Assembly (NCBI GenBank): GCA_030549335.1
Contig: CM060194.1
Coordinates: forward strand, 60,912,547-60,976,546
Length of the DNA: 64,000 bases
Origin: Pontederia crassipes
Lineage: Eukaryota > Streptophyta > Magnoliopsida > Commelinales > Pontederiaceae
Reading direction: 5' to 3'
Shown here: positions 24,583 to 36,295 of the stretch, in pieces
How positions within the stretch are numbered: position 1 is the stretch's first letter
How the letters are laid out: the number at the start of each line of letters is the position of its first letter
Program-made: the position numbers and the translations under genes
Notes under the pieces: model-generated
Seen by the model: only the letters and a program-made list of their open reading frames with translations
Databases searched by the model: none
What the model was told of the DNA's origin: nothing

Positions 24583-25096
24583 TGTAACATCCTTGGACTT
24601 GCATAGAATATTATTTGCTTTGGGACTCGGCCCGCACGGTTTTATCAAAACACGTCCCACCAGGCAAAGGCTATGTTCCCATATATACTCATCATCTCTC
24701 CCGTGACTTATGCATGTGGGATTAATTCAAGGCATGCCTCAAGCATCCTTCCCCCAGAGACTCAACTTCCTCATTGAGTGATCACACCCCACCATGTACA
24801 GAGGCTCAGCAGACAATATCATACGCAAGTCCAAGAATGTTACATATGGTATTAGAGCTAGTCCGTGTGGTACTCTGTGCATGGTGAGGTGCGATCACTC
24901 AGCGATGACGTTGAGTCCCTTAAGAGAGGAAGGATGTATGAGGCATGCCTTGGATTAGTCTCATGTGCATAAGTCACGAAAGAGATGATGAGTATATATG
25001 TGATCATGTCCTTTACTATGTATGACATGTTTTGAGAAAATCATCCGAGCTTAAGCCCAAAGTGGACAATATCATATGTCAGTCAGGAATGTTACA
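24583..25096. mobile_element. Two LTR-like repeats in head-to-head orientation (TRIM-like)
   Basis: 24583-24844 (262 bp) starts TGTAACATCC and ends AATGTTACA. Two bases later comes TGGTATTAGAGC (24847-24858), close to the usual plant initiator-Met-tRNA primer site TGGTATCAGAGC. The sequence 24873-25096 is an inverted, roughly three-quarters identical copy of the same repeat, ending AATGTTACA in reverse. No coding region is present. This fits a small LTR element (TRIM-like) in which a second LTR lies inverted instead of direct. It is an old fossil. Confidence 0.6.
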
Positions 25097-26842
25097 ATTG
25101 CTCTGTCATATACAATGACAACCAAACAAAGAAGTACCTCCTTGTAAAATGGGGCTTGAATTTTCTTCCTCTAGAGAAGAGTGTCAACATGATTGTGTGG
25201 CAGTGAACTAATGCGTAAGAAGTATTTATCCAAAAAATTGGCTTATAATCATGTTACAGAAGCTCAATTGATTAAAATTAATCATGATATTTGATTCAAT
25301 GTAATTCATAAAAATCAAAGTAAGGAAAAATTAATCATAATATCTGATTCAATGTAATACATAAAAATCAGAATAAGGAAGGCAATCTAAGTTTTATGCA
25401 TCATGAGAATTTGAACCACACCCTTTGAACTAGAAGACGGAAATCCCATACACCGCACACCTTTTCTTCACTTGAAAAGCAAGGTGAAGCTCCGGAAAGC
25501 AAGGTGAAGCTCCTATAGTGAGCTATTAACCACTTCAAAAATTGCAATATTTATGTTCAAGGTCTCTCTTAATACAAATAAATACACTCAAGTAACCAAT
25601 GAGAGAAGGATTTGGCAATTAGTACTCATACAACTACTCTAAAACTTAACAACTCTTAAAAATAGTTTTAGTGTGCAAGAATCATTATCTGAGGACTTTT
25701 GGAGGGCTTTTATAGGCTTCATCTCTAACTATGACCATTAAGATGCATTTGTGTAGATCGAATTGACCGCTCATGTAACGGTACCGATGATATGCTTACT
25801 AATATCAACTAATTGTTATACTGCTCTTTTCTTCTCATCCTAACTATTGTAAAACTTTGTCATTTCAATTTTCTCATCTGCCCCTTTTGTTGGTCATCCA
25901 TTCTTAATATTTGTTCCTATGAAGCCCTGTCATAGAATCATGTACTGTTATGCACATATCTCATCCAAAATAACAAGGAAAGATAGTTTAAACATATAAG
26001 ATATAGTCTATGAATAAACTATCCTTTTCAACATAAACATTTTTAGAATATAAAGAAAAACCGTGAACATTTAATAAATATCATGTTATGAAATTTGAGA
26101 AATTTCCAATCATGTGCCTTAAGCATCCAATATTCAAATATCATTGGTTCTTCTTAACACTTCCTAAAACACAATATAGGAATTTAACTTTTGGTACGGA
26201 AGTTTGTTTGGGTCCTTGTTGGTTAGCTTTGGTTCTTTTTGGAAAACATATTTTCTTCACTTCAATACTTGAACATTTCCTTTTGCACAAAAGAAAAATG
26301 CTAATGGTAGCCACAGTGGAACCAAACACGTAACTTTGCACAATGATAGTAGAACATCTAGGAAATAAAATTCTCATTCTTCCATTGAAAGAGTTATAAC
26401 CTAGGCCTTTTTGGTTATATGGTAATTTACACCATTAAGCATAACTTTTCTCATAATTTGATAATTTAATAAGTTGTTCTTATAAATTCTTAACATGATT
26501 TTCAAAAGGAACAATTATATATTTTTGTGCATGAAGAGAGGTTCTTAACATGAAATTTATTTTTCAAGAAATCAATAGAAGATTTCAACTTCATATTTTC
26601 ATTCTTAAGAATCAAAATTTTCACAATTCATGCAAGAACTAGATTTTTCAAAATCCCTTTTAAGATAGTATGTCTCTTCTTGAGACTCTATGCTTGTCAA
26701 TAAGTATTCTAAATTCATGGTTCAAATCAATATATTCATCATCACTATCACCTTTCTAATGGGAGCTAAAGTGTATCTGTCCATGTTCCACAAGGCAAAG
26801 TTGGGCTTTTCATTGTCACTGAGATGATGAGTCATCATCTTC
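25097..26842. other. AT-rich DNA with possible LTR-element remains
   Basis: No intact gene is seen. 25700-25720 has a minus-strand TATA-like motif (CCTATAAAAGCCC) in LTR-like surroundings. At about 26560-26840 the minus strand has acidic and Lys-rich coding-like traces that recall the C-terminal part of copia gag, but this is weak. Two near-identical lines around 25260-25370 share TTAATCATGATAT(T/C)TGATTCAATGTAAT. Confidence 0.3.
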
Positions 26843-28440
26843 CATTACAAGAAATATGTTGAATAGCAATTCAAATATGTGATGCTAAAACGGCGCTAAA
26901 TGGTGGTTAAACAAAGTAGCCACACTTTAGCGTCGCCACAACGCCACACAAATGAGACGTCAACATTTGGTAGTTGTTAGCGTCGCCATGGAGCCAACGC
27001 GAATGACGTCGCTAGCAACATCATCAGTTGGCGTTATTGTAATGCTATGATGATGCTATAAGTCGCATTGCGAAAAGCTGATTGGCGTCACTCGATGCTA
27101 ACATGACGCTAAATAAGGGGACACCCTTTTGACGCCAAACTATCACGCCATTTTGATGCTAATGTGATGCAAACTCTATCATTACCACAATTTCCTCGTT
27201 GCCGTCTATGGAGCTAAGTTGACAATAGCGTGTTGCTAAAATGTGAAGCTATTTACGCGCCCATGTGACGCCAACTTGCGACGCTCTATAGACGCTATTG
27301 TAGTGTCAATTTCATGTTATATCCAAAGGATATAGCATCACTATTGTGATGCTAAGGCGGCTCTAAATCGTTGTGAGGCTAATGCAGCGTTAATGAGATG
27401 TTATTTACGATGTATTTTGTCCTTGCTACACCTCTATTCTTTCCTTCCCTTCCCATACAATTTACAATGCATCTATATAATGCATTCTACACATTCATCA
27501 CAATAGATAGTAACATCTGCGCATTCATAACAACAGAAAGTAAAGAATAGTGTATATAAAAAACTAATGACATTACAAAAATGTTAATAACATAACAAAC
27601 TATTATCACTACAATAGTTACATAAATGTTATAAAAGATTCTATACTAGATTATTATCATTATTGATGTTATTCTTGACATTCGACGTCGACGTACTCGG
27701 TCCTTGACCTCATGGGGTCTAGGTCTGCAGTTGGACGATGGCCTGAATAGTCCGCAAGATCGGAGTTAGATGCTGAGAAAGTTGTTGAGGACGGTCGTAG
27801 GAGGGCAGCGACGGCGTCAGAATTGATGGACAGAGGAGAAAGAGATTGTTAAATAATTCGGAGGACGGAGCTGTCGATATTGATGGAGGACGGCTCGACA
27901 ATGCGTGTAGCGATGTCAAAGATGCCTTGTGGCAGGGCGAGGACGATGGCAGAGCTACTATCAAGACGATTGAAAAATGCGGATGATGGGGTCGGGGTCA
28001 CCCGACGGAGGATGATGTCAGGGTGGCGGTGAGGAGATAGAGCTACTGCAAAGGGGGAGTAGAGGCGACAATGGAGAGGTGAGAGCGGAGCAGTGATGAT
28101 GATAATGACAATGACATAGAGGGAAGAACGTCAACGATGGAGGGGAGCAGTAAAATGTAAAAACGAAATAGGGGTTAAGGATTTAAGGTAAGTTTTTTAG
28201 CATTGCAAATGACACGATGCTAATTAGATGTTGTATTACATGCTGTATTGAATCCAATACAAAGTAGCGTCTCAAAATTTTGTGACGTTAATTCGATGGT
28301 AAAGTAATCAACTATGCGACGCTAAAATAATTAAAAGAAATTGGCCACATTGCGATGCTGAAAAGGCATTGACATGACTCTAAATTAGTATCACCAAAAT
28401 GCGGCACTACTTCGAATCTACGATGACGCCACTCAGATTA
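26843..28440. mobile_element. CACTA-type non-autonomous element A
   Basis: It starts CATTACAAGAAAT at 26843, a degenerate form of the CACTA terminus, and is followed by many GATGCTAA / AGCGTCGC / GACGC subterminal words in both orientations (26880-27420 and 28190-28435). Its middle (27436-27765) is strongly similar, in the same order, to 33628-33945 of element B. A GC-richer stretch with GGATGATG and GGACGG words lies at 27680-28150. The right end was not found. No transposase domain is recognised, and the open frame at 27719-27964 (-) is not convincing. Confidence 0.55.
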
Positions 28441-28489
28441 TGGAGAAAATTATATCCCTTAATTCAATTCTCATAATTTTATAATTAAG

Positions 28490-28761
28490 GAGATAAAAAT
28501 ATAATTTATATATAATTAATTTTAAAATATTTGGATTAATTTATAGATAATTAACATATGATATAATATATGATGTATATATATATTATACAATGAAATA
28601 CGTGTATATATATATGTGTAGGTACTCAAATTATATGACCTATTTTATACACATATATATATATAATATTTATATCATATATATATATATATAAGTCTAT
28701 ATTACCTAATTATATCAACATATGCATATCTTCACATATATGTATACACACACATATATAT
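28490..28761. repeat. AT-rich (TA)n-containing DNA
   Basis: This is mostly TA dinucleotide and ATATATGT runs, with no gene. The following MITE is inserted into this simple sequence, and the same kind of run resumes after it. Confidence 0.7.
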
Positions 28762-29098
28762 GAGGTTAAGTAGCATGCAACCAACTTTTGTACAACCAAT
28801 ATGTAACCAACAAATCAAGATCGTTGCATCATGATTATACGGTTGAGATTCAACCTTTATTAAATTTATACTTTATTAAATATATGTGTGTGTAGGGTTT
28901 AAGTAATATGCAACTAAAAGTTATACAACCAATATGCATCTAATGAATTTGAATCATTGGATGATGATTACATGGTTGAGATTAAATTTAATAACTTAAC
29001 ATTAAATTTAATAGAGATTGAATCTCAATCATATAATCATGATCCTACTTTGTTGGTTGCATATTGGTTGTACAAAAGTTGATTGCATAGTACTTAAC

Positions 29099-29101
<3 letters not shown>
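28762..29101. mobile_element. MITE with ~100 bp inverted ends and an extra internal copy
   Basis: GAGGTTAAGTAGCATGCAAC at 28762 and GTACTTAACCTC ending at 29101 are the outer parts of inverted repeats that run inward about 100 bp through CAACCAATATG and ATCATGATTATA. Between them, about 28895-28990, lies a third, diverged copy of the left end (GGTTTAAGTAATATGCAAC ... GATGATTACATGGTTGAGATT). The element is non-coding and 340 bp long. Both flanks are (TA)n, so the insertion target was TA-rich and the exact target duplication is hidden. Confidence 0.75.

Positions 29102-29136
<35 letters not shown>
29102..29136. repeat. (TA)n microsatellite
   Basis: A perfect AT/TA run directly after the right end of the MITE. 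Confidence 0.9.
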
Positions 29137-29138
<2 letters not shown>

Positions 29139-29788
29139 TGTTTGTGCTGCGTTCACTAATGTAGCACCATGCTATGTACGAATATGGACCGCAGGTTTGA
29201 AATCGGATGCATACTGAGAAAAACATGGCTGAAATGGGTTTAGGCATAAAAAAATGTGCTCACTCACTTGGCCGGGAGAAATGGGTTTAGGAGTCAAAAA
29301 ATAAAATTTGGCGAACGACATAGGTCCCGATAGCAGCCAGAAGATGTCTTCCTTCCCCCCGATCATCGACTCTGCTTCTTCCCTGTGAGGACGCCGACAT
29401 CGGAAGCTAAGGAGATGAAGTCAGAGGACGAAGCAGCGGTGCCGAAGAAGACGAAGCAATGATTTCCTTTTCCAGCCTTGACTGCTATCATTGCCGTCGT
29501 CGCCGTGTTTTTCTCTCCGGCATTGACCTTGGCTGTGTTGGAGAGATCAGATTCGTCTCACTTTTGGGGTTCAAACACATTTATTTTCTTGGTTCAGAGT
29601 GCTTTGCTCCATCAACATTCGTTATTGATCAGGCAGATAGCATCGTGCTACCATTAGTGATGATAGCATATACATTATATCCTATATATATGTATGATAA
29701 AATATGGATATTATATATATAATATGTATATATATATGTGTGTGTGTATGTTTCTATTTATATGGACACACATTGTAATAAATAAATT
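29137..29788. other. Intergenic DNA, no gene confirmed
   Basis: 29380-29530 is GC-richer with GACGAAG and GCCGTCG words and an 87-codon frame (29459-29722, +). The frame shows no recognisable domain and runs into TA-rich DNA, so I do not call it a gene. Confidence 0.4.
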
Positions 29789-31442
29789 TGCTAGTAAGTG
29801 CACTAGTCGTATCAAGTAATAAAGTAGAAAGTAGAGTCTCGGACTTACGAGTAACTAGTTAATTCTAATCTATCCTAATAATCCACTAAGAGAAGAAAAT
29901 TGTGTTGTGAAATGAAAATAGAAAATAAAGATGCAGAAAATTAAATAACATGAAATAAAATAAATGAATGTTGAGCTTTATGATTATGGATGATTAACGA
30001 TGATGATTAACTGACATCAATCACGATGATTATTGAATTATAACAATGATAAACAAGTCTAGTTCTTAAGACAGGTTAGGATTACTTAAATTATTGACCT
30101 TTACGCTGAGTAAATCAAACTATTTTAAGTCTTGCAAAACTTAGGATCACAAACGTTAAGTTAACATTCAATTAAGAAAGATATTAAGATGTATTAAGCT
30201 GTAAATGTTTCCTCGCTAGGTAAAAATTGATAGAGCGCACAAAATCAAGAACAAATGATGAGTTATAAGTTTTGTGTTATGATTGCTTCGACTCTAAGTT
30301 AAAATTTGATTTACTAAAAATTATTAAATCCTAAAACTAACCATCCCAGATCTAGTTTGTAGACTTATCTCAGAATACAATAATCATAGTAAAAAGCATT
30401 AAGCACAACAATCATAATCAAAAGAAACTGAAATAATTATATTAATTCAAATCTAACAATTGAATTCATGCATTTTTCTCATCAACAATAAAAATCTCTA
30501 TTACAAAAAAGGTAGAAATAATAAAATCTGAGTAAAGAGCATCCAAACAATTATTAGAAGATAGAATTCTTCATCTTTGATGATCTTTGGATTGCTGCAA
30601 AGTACACGCGCTGAGTTGTTTCGCAGTTTTTTCTGAACAAACATCGAAAATTCTAAAATTCTTCTTCTGCAATGTAGCACGGCTCTTGAGTCTCAAGCAC
30701 CTCCAAGCACACAAGCATACAGGCACTACAAGCACCCATTTTTCTGTCTCATAGGATCTCTATTTATAGCCTCCAAGGGTCCTAAGGACTTTCGTAGAAT
30801 TTCGTCTTGATTCGAAGTCTTTTTATGTTAAAACAAATAAATTCGAAATAGACTGTGCTAGATCTTTAAAACCATCTAAAACTCCTTCAAATATGAGTAA
30901 ATATGTTTCCTAATTATCCTTTAAGATAAAGTTTGGGTTCAATCTGAACTTGAAATTCTAAAAAAAAGTCGAAAAAATCTTAAAAACAGCCTTCGTAATG
31001 GCCCATAGCAACTCCATAACGGTCTAAATATGACTTCTCATGGCCCGTAATAGCGATTTCACATCCCTTACAGTGTCCAAATAGGAGTAGAAGTATAGTT
31101 TTAATGCCCCATAACTTAAATTTCATGGCCTGTAACTTTTTGAGTGAAACTGGGTATTTAACGGGCTGTATAGACATCTCACGATCCGTTATATTCATTT
31201 CAGCACTGACAGCCTTTACTAATTTTCACTTTCTGCCTCCGTTTGAACTCCGATTTGAGTGCCATTTATTTTTGTGGATTTCTGACTCAATTTTCTTATT
31301 GTTTTTGCAATAAAATATATAATTTGAGTAGATTTCTATTTTTATAAAATTAAAGCAAATAAGGCCATGAATTAATGCATGTGAAAATAAATCGAAATGT
31401 GGTTAAATGCATGGCTAATTATATGTTATATTTTGCATGCAT
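29789..31442 (-). mobile_element. LTR-like fossil, probably Ty3/gypsy type
   Basis: Read on the minus strand, the segment has, in order: words of the GGCCCGTAA / GGGCCATTACG kind (31200-30985), a TATA box (GGCTATAAATAGAGATCC, about 30755-30775), a transcript-like leader, and a terminus with ACTAGTGCACTTACTAGCA (about 29789-29807), similar to the 'tacttgcgg'-type ends of plant gypsy LTRs. Start TGCTAG and end TGCATGCA are possible LTR ends, but no target duplication is evident. No internal coding region is attached. Confidence 0.4.
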
Positions 31443-31453
31443 CACACACACAC

Positions 31454-31455
<2 letters not shown>

Positions 31456-31484
<29 letters not shown>

Positions 31485-31503
31485 TGTATGTATGTATGTA
31501 TGT
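31456..31503. repeat. (GTAT)n microsatellite
   Basis: About 12 tandem GTAT/TATG units. Simple sequence only. Confidence 0.9.
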
Positions 31504-33069
31504 ACATTTAGGAAGCATTTATAATTAATATTTAATCTATTTATTCATTAAACTATAGTATAGGTAACATATATAGTTATACAATTTAGCATTGTACCAT
31601 AAATACAAATTAATATATGTATATATATATATGAATTTCTATTTAAATGTATATATATGTGTGTACTTCTATTTATGTACAATTAATCAATTTATAATTA
31701 ATAACTATTTAAAAGAGCTCCGAAGTTTTTCATCAGTTCATTGTGGTATCACATGTCATTGAGGCAATGTAGTCCTATTAATTTTGTTCTTTAATTATGT
31801 ACAACAAGACTTTTAATTAGGAGAACTTGAAATCGTTATTCAATAAGTACAGCAATTAAAAAAATTAGAAGTAGAAAAATTTGTAGTTGGTGGCAGATTT
31901 TCAACAGTTGTGAGCAGTTTGGGACATATTAAGAATGAGTGTAAAAGGTTTTATTAGATTGGATTATCTTCCAATCAGCATAATTATTTATAAACCTAAA
32001 GTAGCATTTGTATCAGAAAAACTTAAGTGTGCCTTTTATTTGTTATGTCTTTAATTGATTCCAACAATCTTAAAAAAAATTATTTATAAAATGCAAATGT
32101 ACTAACACCATGCCAGCATGCTTAACTTTAAAGAAATTTGATCAAATAATATTAAGCTTGTTAGAAAATAACTTGAACTTTGAGCTGAATGAATGACTCT
32201 CATAATCAACTATAAGTTCTTTATGCAATAATCATTCATCATGCCATGCCTTAGTCCTTGAATTGCAGATAAATGATGCCTTCAATTTTGTAAATAAACC
32301 AATAGTTATGGCTCTTATAACTATCGAAAGTGAATATCTATTTTCCAACATTGTAATGATCTAAAAAAAAGTACTCAAAAACTCATTGTGAGAATGGACT
32401 TTTTTATTAGCTAAGACATCATTATCATACAATGAGTAGATAATTTTAAAAACAATCCTAATTATTGACGTCCTTTAAAATTGTAGCACGAGAAGATATT
32501 TGTTGTGATAATTTAACAAATGATAAGATGGTAGACTTTTTTAAAAAATTTTGATGAATCTGATTTTGTTCTTACCATACGAAACCTTCAACATGTTTTG
32601 CGTGAATGAAATTTCTAGTTAATCATTTTGATCCTTTAGTAGCCATAATTGATTATTCTTTAGTGTCTTCTTTTGCAACTTCCAAAGAGTTCTCAACTGG
32701 TTTCTACTAAGATAATATCGTCTTCTTCATGTGTAGAATAAAAATATCCCCTTGTTATCTACCATTCTTGTGTAAATCATCTTAACATTGCCCCTTGAGT
32801 TTTGCTTCAGATGCAAGATAAGTGGGATCAGATATTGATGCCGAAATAATTTTAGAATTGCCTAGTTGCGACATGATTTGGGGTATCTAATAGTTCTGAT
32901 AGGAAGTTTGCATTTGCATCTTATAAATTTCTTTCTTCGTTGTTAAATCATTATGGAATCTTAAAGGATGTTGTTGCAACCAATACAATAAATTTAGAAA
33001 AAGAGTCTTCAAATCTAGGGGCATAGACTCACATATTTGAAACAATTGTTGAGTTGCTCATAGAGTTTG
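31504..33069. other. AT-rich DNA, no gene seen
   Basis: No recognisable protein or RNA gene. There are several stretches of coding-like composition at 32200-32700 but no open frame or domain that I can name. It may be decayed transposon sequence. Confidence 0.4.
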
Positions 33070-34339
33070 CACTATAAAAAATCTATCGAGTAGCGATTCA
33101 GACGACCCTATAGCGTCGCTAAATCATGGCTAAACAAAATAGCCACACTTTAGCGTCACCACTGCGCCACAAAGATGAGATGCTGACATATGGTGGCTGT
33201 TAGCGTCACCATGACACCAACATGAAGGATGACACTAGTAGTGTCAGCAGTCGGAACTAGTGTGATGCTATGATGACATTATGAGTCGCATTGCAAAAAG
33301 GTATTTGGCATAGCTAGTAGACTCCAAGGCAATGCTAAAACGTGCAACACCCTTTTAATGATAAGGGATGATGCTATTTTGATGCCAATGTGACATAAAT
33401 GCTATCCCCATGACCGTTTGGCGCTAAGTTGACTCTAATGCTTTGCCAACCCAAGTGGCACTAAATTGCGACACTATATAGATGCTATTATAGCGACGAT
33501 TTCATATCATACCCAACTGATATTGGTGTTGCTATTGTGATGCTAAGGTGGGTCTAATCCAATGCGTTGCTAATGGGGCATTAATGTGATGCTAATTACC
33601 ATATCTTTTGCCCCAACCACACCTTTATTCTTTCCTTCCCTTCCCATACAATTTATAATGCATCTATATAATGCATTTTACACATTCATCGTAATAGAAA
33701 GTAACATATGAACATTCATAGTAGTAGAAAGTAGAATAGTTCATATAAAAAGCTAGTGACATCACAAAAATGTTAATAACATAACAAACTATTATCACTA
33801 CAATAGTTACAAAAATGTTACAAAAGTTTTTGTGCTAGATTATTATGGTCGATGTTATTCTTGGCATTCGACGATGACGTACCCGGTCCTTAGTCTCATG
33901 GAGTTTAGGTCTGTAGTTGGATGTTGGTTTGAATAGTCTGCAAGACCATAGCCTGAGAAACTATTCAGAAAGATGCTCCGAAATAGGTCCTTGATGTTGT
34001 ACGCCATTAACTCAGGTGCGACGGATGAACTCGGAGTAAATGGGTCGTCTACATATCCTCTATTTTTCCTGGAAACCTGAGCGACTGTTGCTAAGACCCT
34101 CAAGTATCCTCCTCGTGTCGTGCAAATCACTTCCTCCCAAAAATGTGTCCTCCCTAAAATAGATAAATTATATAACAATTAAGTTATGATATATATTTTA
34201 TGTATAATATATTCAAAATGTGTTCATATATACATGTAGGTATATAAATTAAATGTACTATGTTATACATAATATATATACTATTTATATTAATAAATGT
34301 GTATATAAATTTAAATTACCTAATTCTATCAATATACGG

Positions 34340-34374
<35 letters not shown>

Positions 34375-34765
34375 ATTTATATATACATGTATGTGTGCAT
34401 TTGTTTCTACATACATACATGAATATTTGTATTAATTGAAGTTTAGTATAGGTAGTATATAAGAATACTTTTGAAATATTGGTGCCATATTAGGGTCACA
34501 TTAGCGACCCAATGAGTTTAGCATCACTTGAGCTTCTAATTGGTGTCACAATCGCTCGCAGTGCAAAATGTTTAGTGTCACATTGGCAATGAAAGCATTG
34601 CGGCGCTAAGTAGGTCAAGTTAGCGTCGCACCGAATTGATGCCAATGTAGCGCTATGGTTTATCTCACATTTTGGTGTTCATGCACGCACTAATAGTGTC
34701 GCGGTAGAGTCAAGAGGGCACCAAGTTGGCATCAACATCTGGTAAGCACAAAGCGACGCTAATTC
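33070..34765. mobile_element. CACTA-type non-autonomous element B, interrupted on the right
   Basis: It starts CACTATAAAAAATCTATCG at 33070, aligning with the start of element A (CATTACAAGAAATATGTTG), and shares A's subterminal AGCGTCGCTA-type words and its middle block (33628-33945 versus 27436-27765). More subterminal words follow at 34480-34765 (GCGACGCTAA, TAGCGTCGCA). At 34766 it is cut by another CACTA element. The continuation after 36295 does not show a clear right terminus. An open frame at 33855-34178 (-) of 107 codons lies in the block not shared with A and matches nothing I know. Confidence 0.6.
34341..34372. repeat. (TA)n microsatellite in element B
   Basis: A run of TA dinucleotides inside the CACTA-type element. 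Simple sequence only. Confidence 0.8.
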
Positions 34766-36292
34766 CACTACAACAAACAAGCAAATTACAGATGGTTTTG
34801 ACCATCTATAATTTGACAAAAATTGTCCGTAATTACAATTTTTGACAAATTTTTTGACGAAACCGATCCGTCAAAAAAATGATCATCACAAACCAATTTT
34901 TGACGATTGGAAAAAACTCATCGGAGGTTCCGATGGTTGTAACCGTCCCAAAAGTGCGGCGGTCGCAACCATCGAAACTTTTGGCCGTTGCAACTGTCGA
35001 GATTTTTGACGATCGTTGCAACTGCTGAAACTTTGGCGGTCAAGACCGTCGAAACTTTCGACGATCGTCGCAACCGCCGAAACTTTTGACGGTCAAGACC
35101 ATCAAAACTTTCGGCGGTCAACCCAACCATCGAAACTTTTGATGGTAGTAACCATCGAAACTTTCGGCGATTGTCGCAACCATCAAAACTTTCGATGGTC
35201 ACAACCGTCACAAATAATTTTTATAATATAAAAAAATTAGTCCGCTGCCAGTTGTCGGATCCGGCCGCCAACGGCCCAATCCGACCGCCCGTGGCCGGCC
35301 AAATCGGCTGCTTGGCTGCCGGATCTGGTCGCTGGTGGTCGGATCCGGCCGCATGTGACTCGATCTGGCCGCTGGCGGTCGGATCCGGCCGCCCGTGACC
35401 TGATCCGACCGACTGGCGGCCGATCTGCGCCCCGCGGCCAGATCCGGCCGCCAAGCGGCCAATCTACGCCCCGCGGCCAGATCGGACCGCAATCCGGCCG
35501 CCTGGCGCCCGAACGGAGAGGGAGCCGAAGATCGAGAGAGAGAGAGGGAGGGAGAGGGTCGTCGGCGGGGAGATCCGTCCGAGAGGTCGTGTCACCGACA
35601 AAATAGAAGAGGGAGAGTGAGAGGAGATAGGGAAAGAAGTAGAGATAGGAGAGAGGGATAATGTTATATATGTAGGAAAAGATGGAAAAGCGGGAGAATG
35701 AAAAAAGGAGCGAGAGTTGATTTTTTAGTTATCGGCCATCGATAACTAAAAGACTCCTTTATATTATATTATTTTTACTTACCAACAGTTCGGACCGTCG
35801 AAATTATCGATAGTCTGAACTATTAGTAATTATATTAATAAAATTGTTTGGTTATAATATTATTATTTTTAACTTACCGACGGTTTGAACCGTCAAAAAT
35901 ATCGATGGTCTGAATTATCAATAATTATATTAATAAAAGACTCGTTATAATATTATTTTCACTTACCGATAGTTTTGACCATCGAAAATATTGACGGTCT
36001 GAATTATCGCTAATTATATTAATAAAATACTTCTCATATTATATTATTTATCATTTACCGATGGTTAGGACCGTCGAAAGTTTCGACGGATATAGAAACT
36101 TTTGACGTTTCTAACCATCAAAAAACAAAATAATAATATAACATATTACATAATTTATTATTCTTATTTTTGACGATTGTGACCGTCGAAAATACCGATG
36201 GATACCTATCCATCGCAAAATCCATCGTAAATTATGACGAATTTTTATCCGTCGAAAATGACCCGTCGAAAAAGTCCAATTTTCTTGTAGTG
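34766..36292. mobile_element. Complete non-autonomous CACTA element (1527 bp) with TTC target duplication
   Basis: The left end is CACTACAACAAACAAGC and the right end is CCAATTTTCTTGTAGTG, the inverse of CACTACAAGAAAATTGG. The three bases on each side are TTC (34763-34765 and 36293-36295), the 3 bp duplication expected for this superfamily. Both subterminal regions carry dense direct and inverted copies of AC(C)GTCGAAACTTT / TTTTCGACGG, the same family of words as at 4449-5114. In the middle, 35240-35510 is a GC-rich block of GGATCCGGCCGCC-type words, followed by a GAGAGGGAGAG run. No transposase is encoded, so movement would need a helper. It is nested in element B. Confidence 0.9.
35240..35510. 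repeat. GC-rich GGATCCGGCCGCC word block in the CACTA element
   Basis: About ten irregular copies of GGATC(C/T)GG(C/T)CGC-like words in both orientations. They resemble the minisatellite core at 1826-2150 but are more diverged and less regularly spaced. The overlapping open frames on both strands are products of this repetition. Confidence 0.75.
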
Positions 36293-36295
36293 TTC

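Noticed and set aside
24583-25096. Cassandra-type TRIM with a 5S rRNA-like promoter
   Set aside because: I looked for the 5S core sequence in the repeats and did not find it.
33855-34178. 107-codon minus-strand frame in element B as a transposase
   Set aside because: It has no recognisable transposase motif and is too short. It is kept only as a remark.
33070-36292. One large CACTA element from 33070 to 36292
   Set aside because: Flanking bases do not match (TTG versus TTC), while 34766-36292 has its own ends and a matching TTC duplication, so two nested elements fit better.
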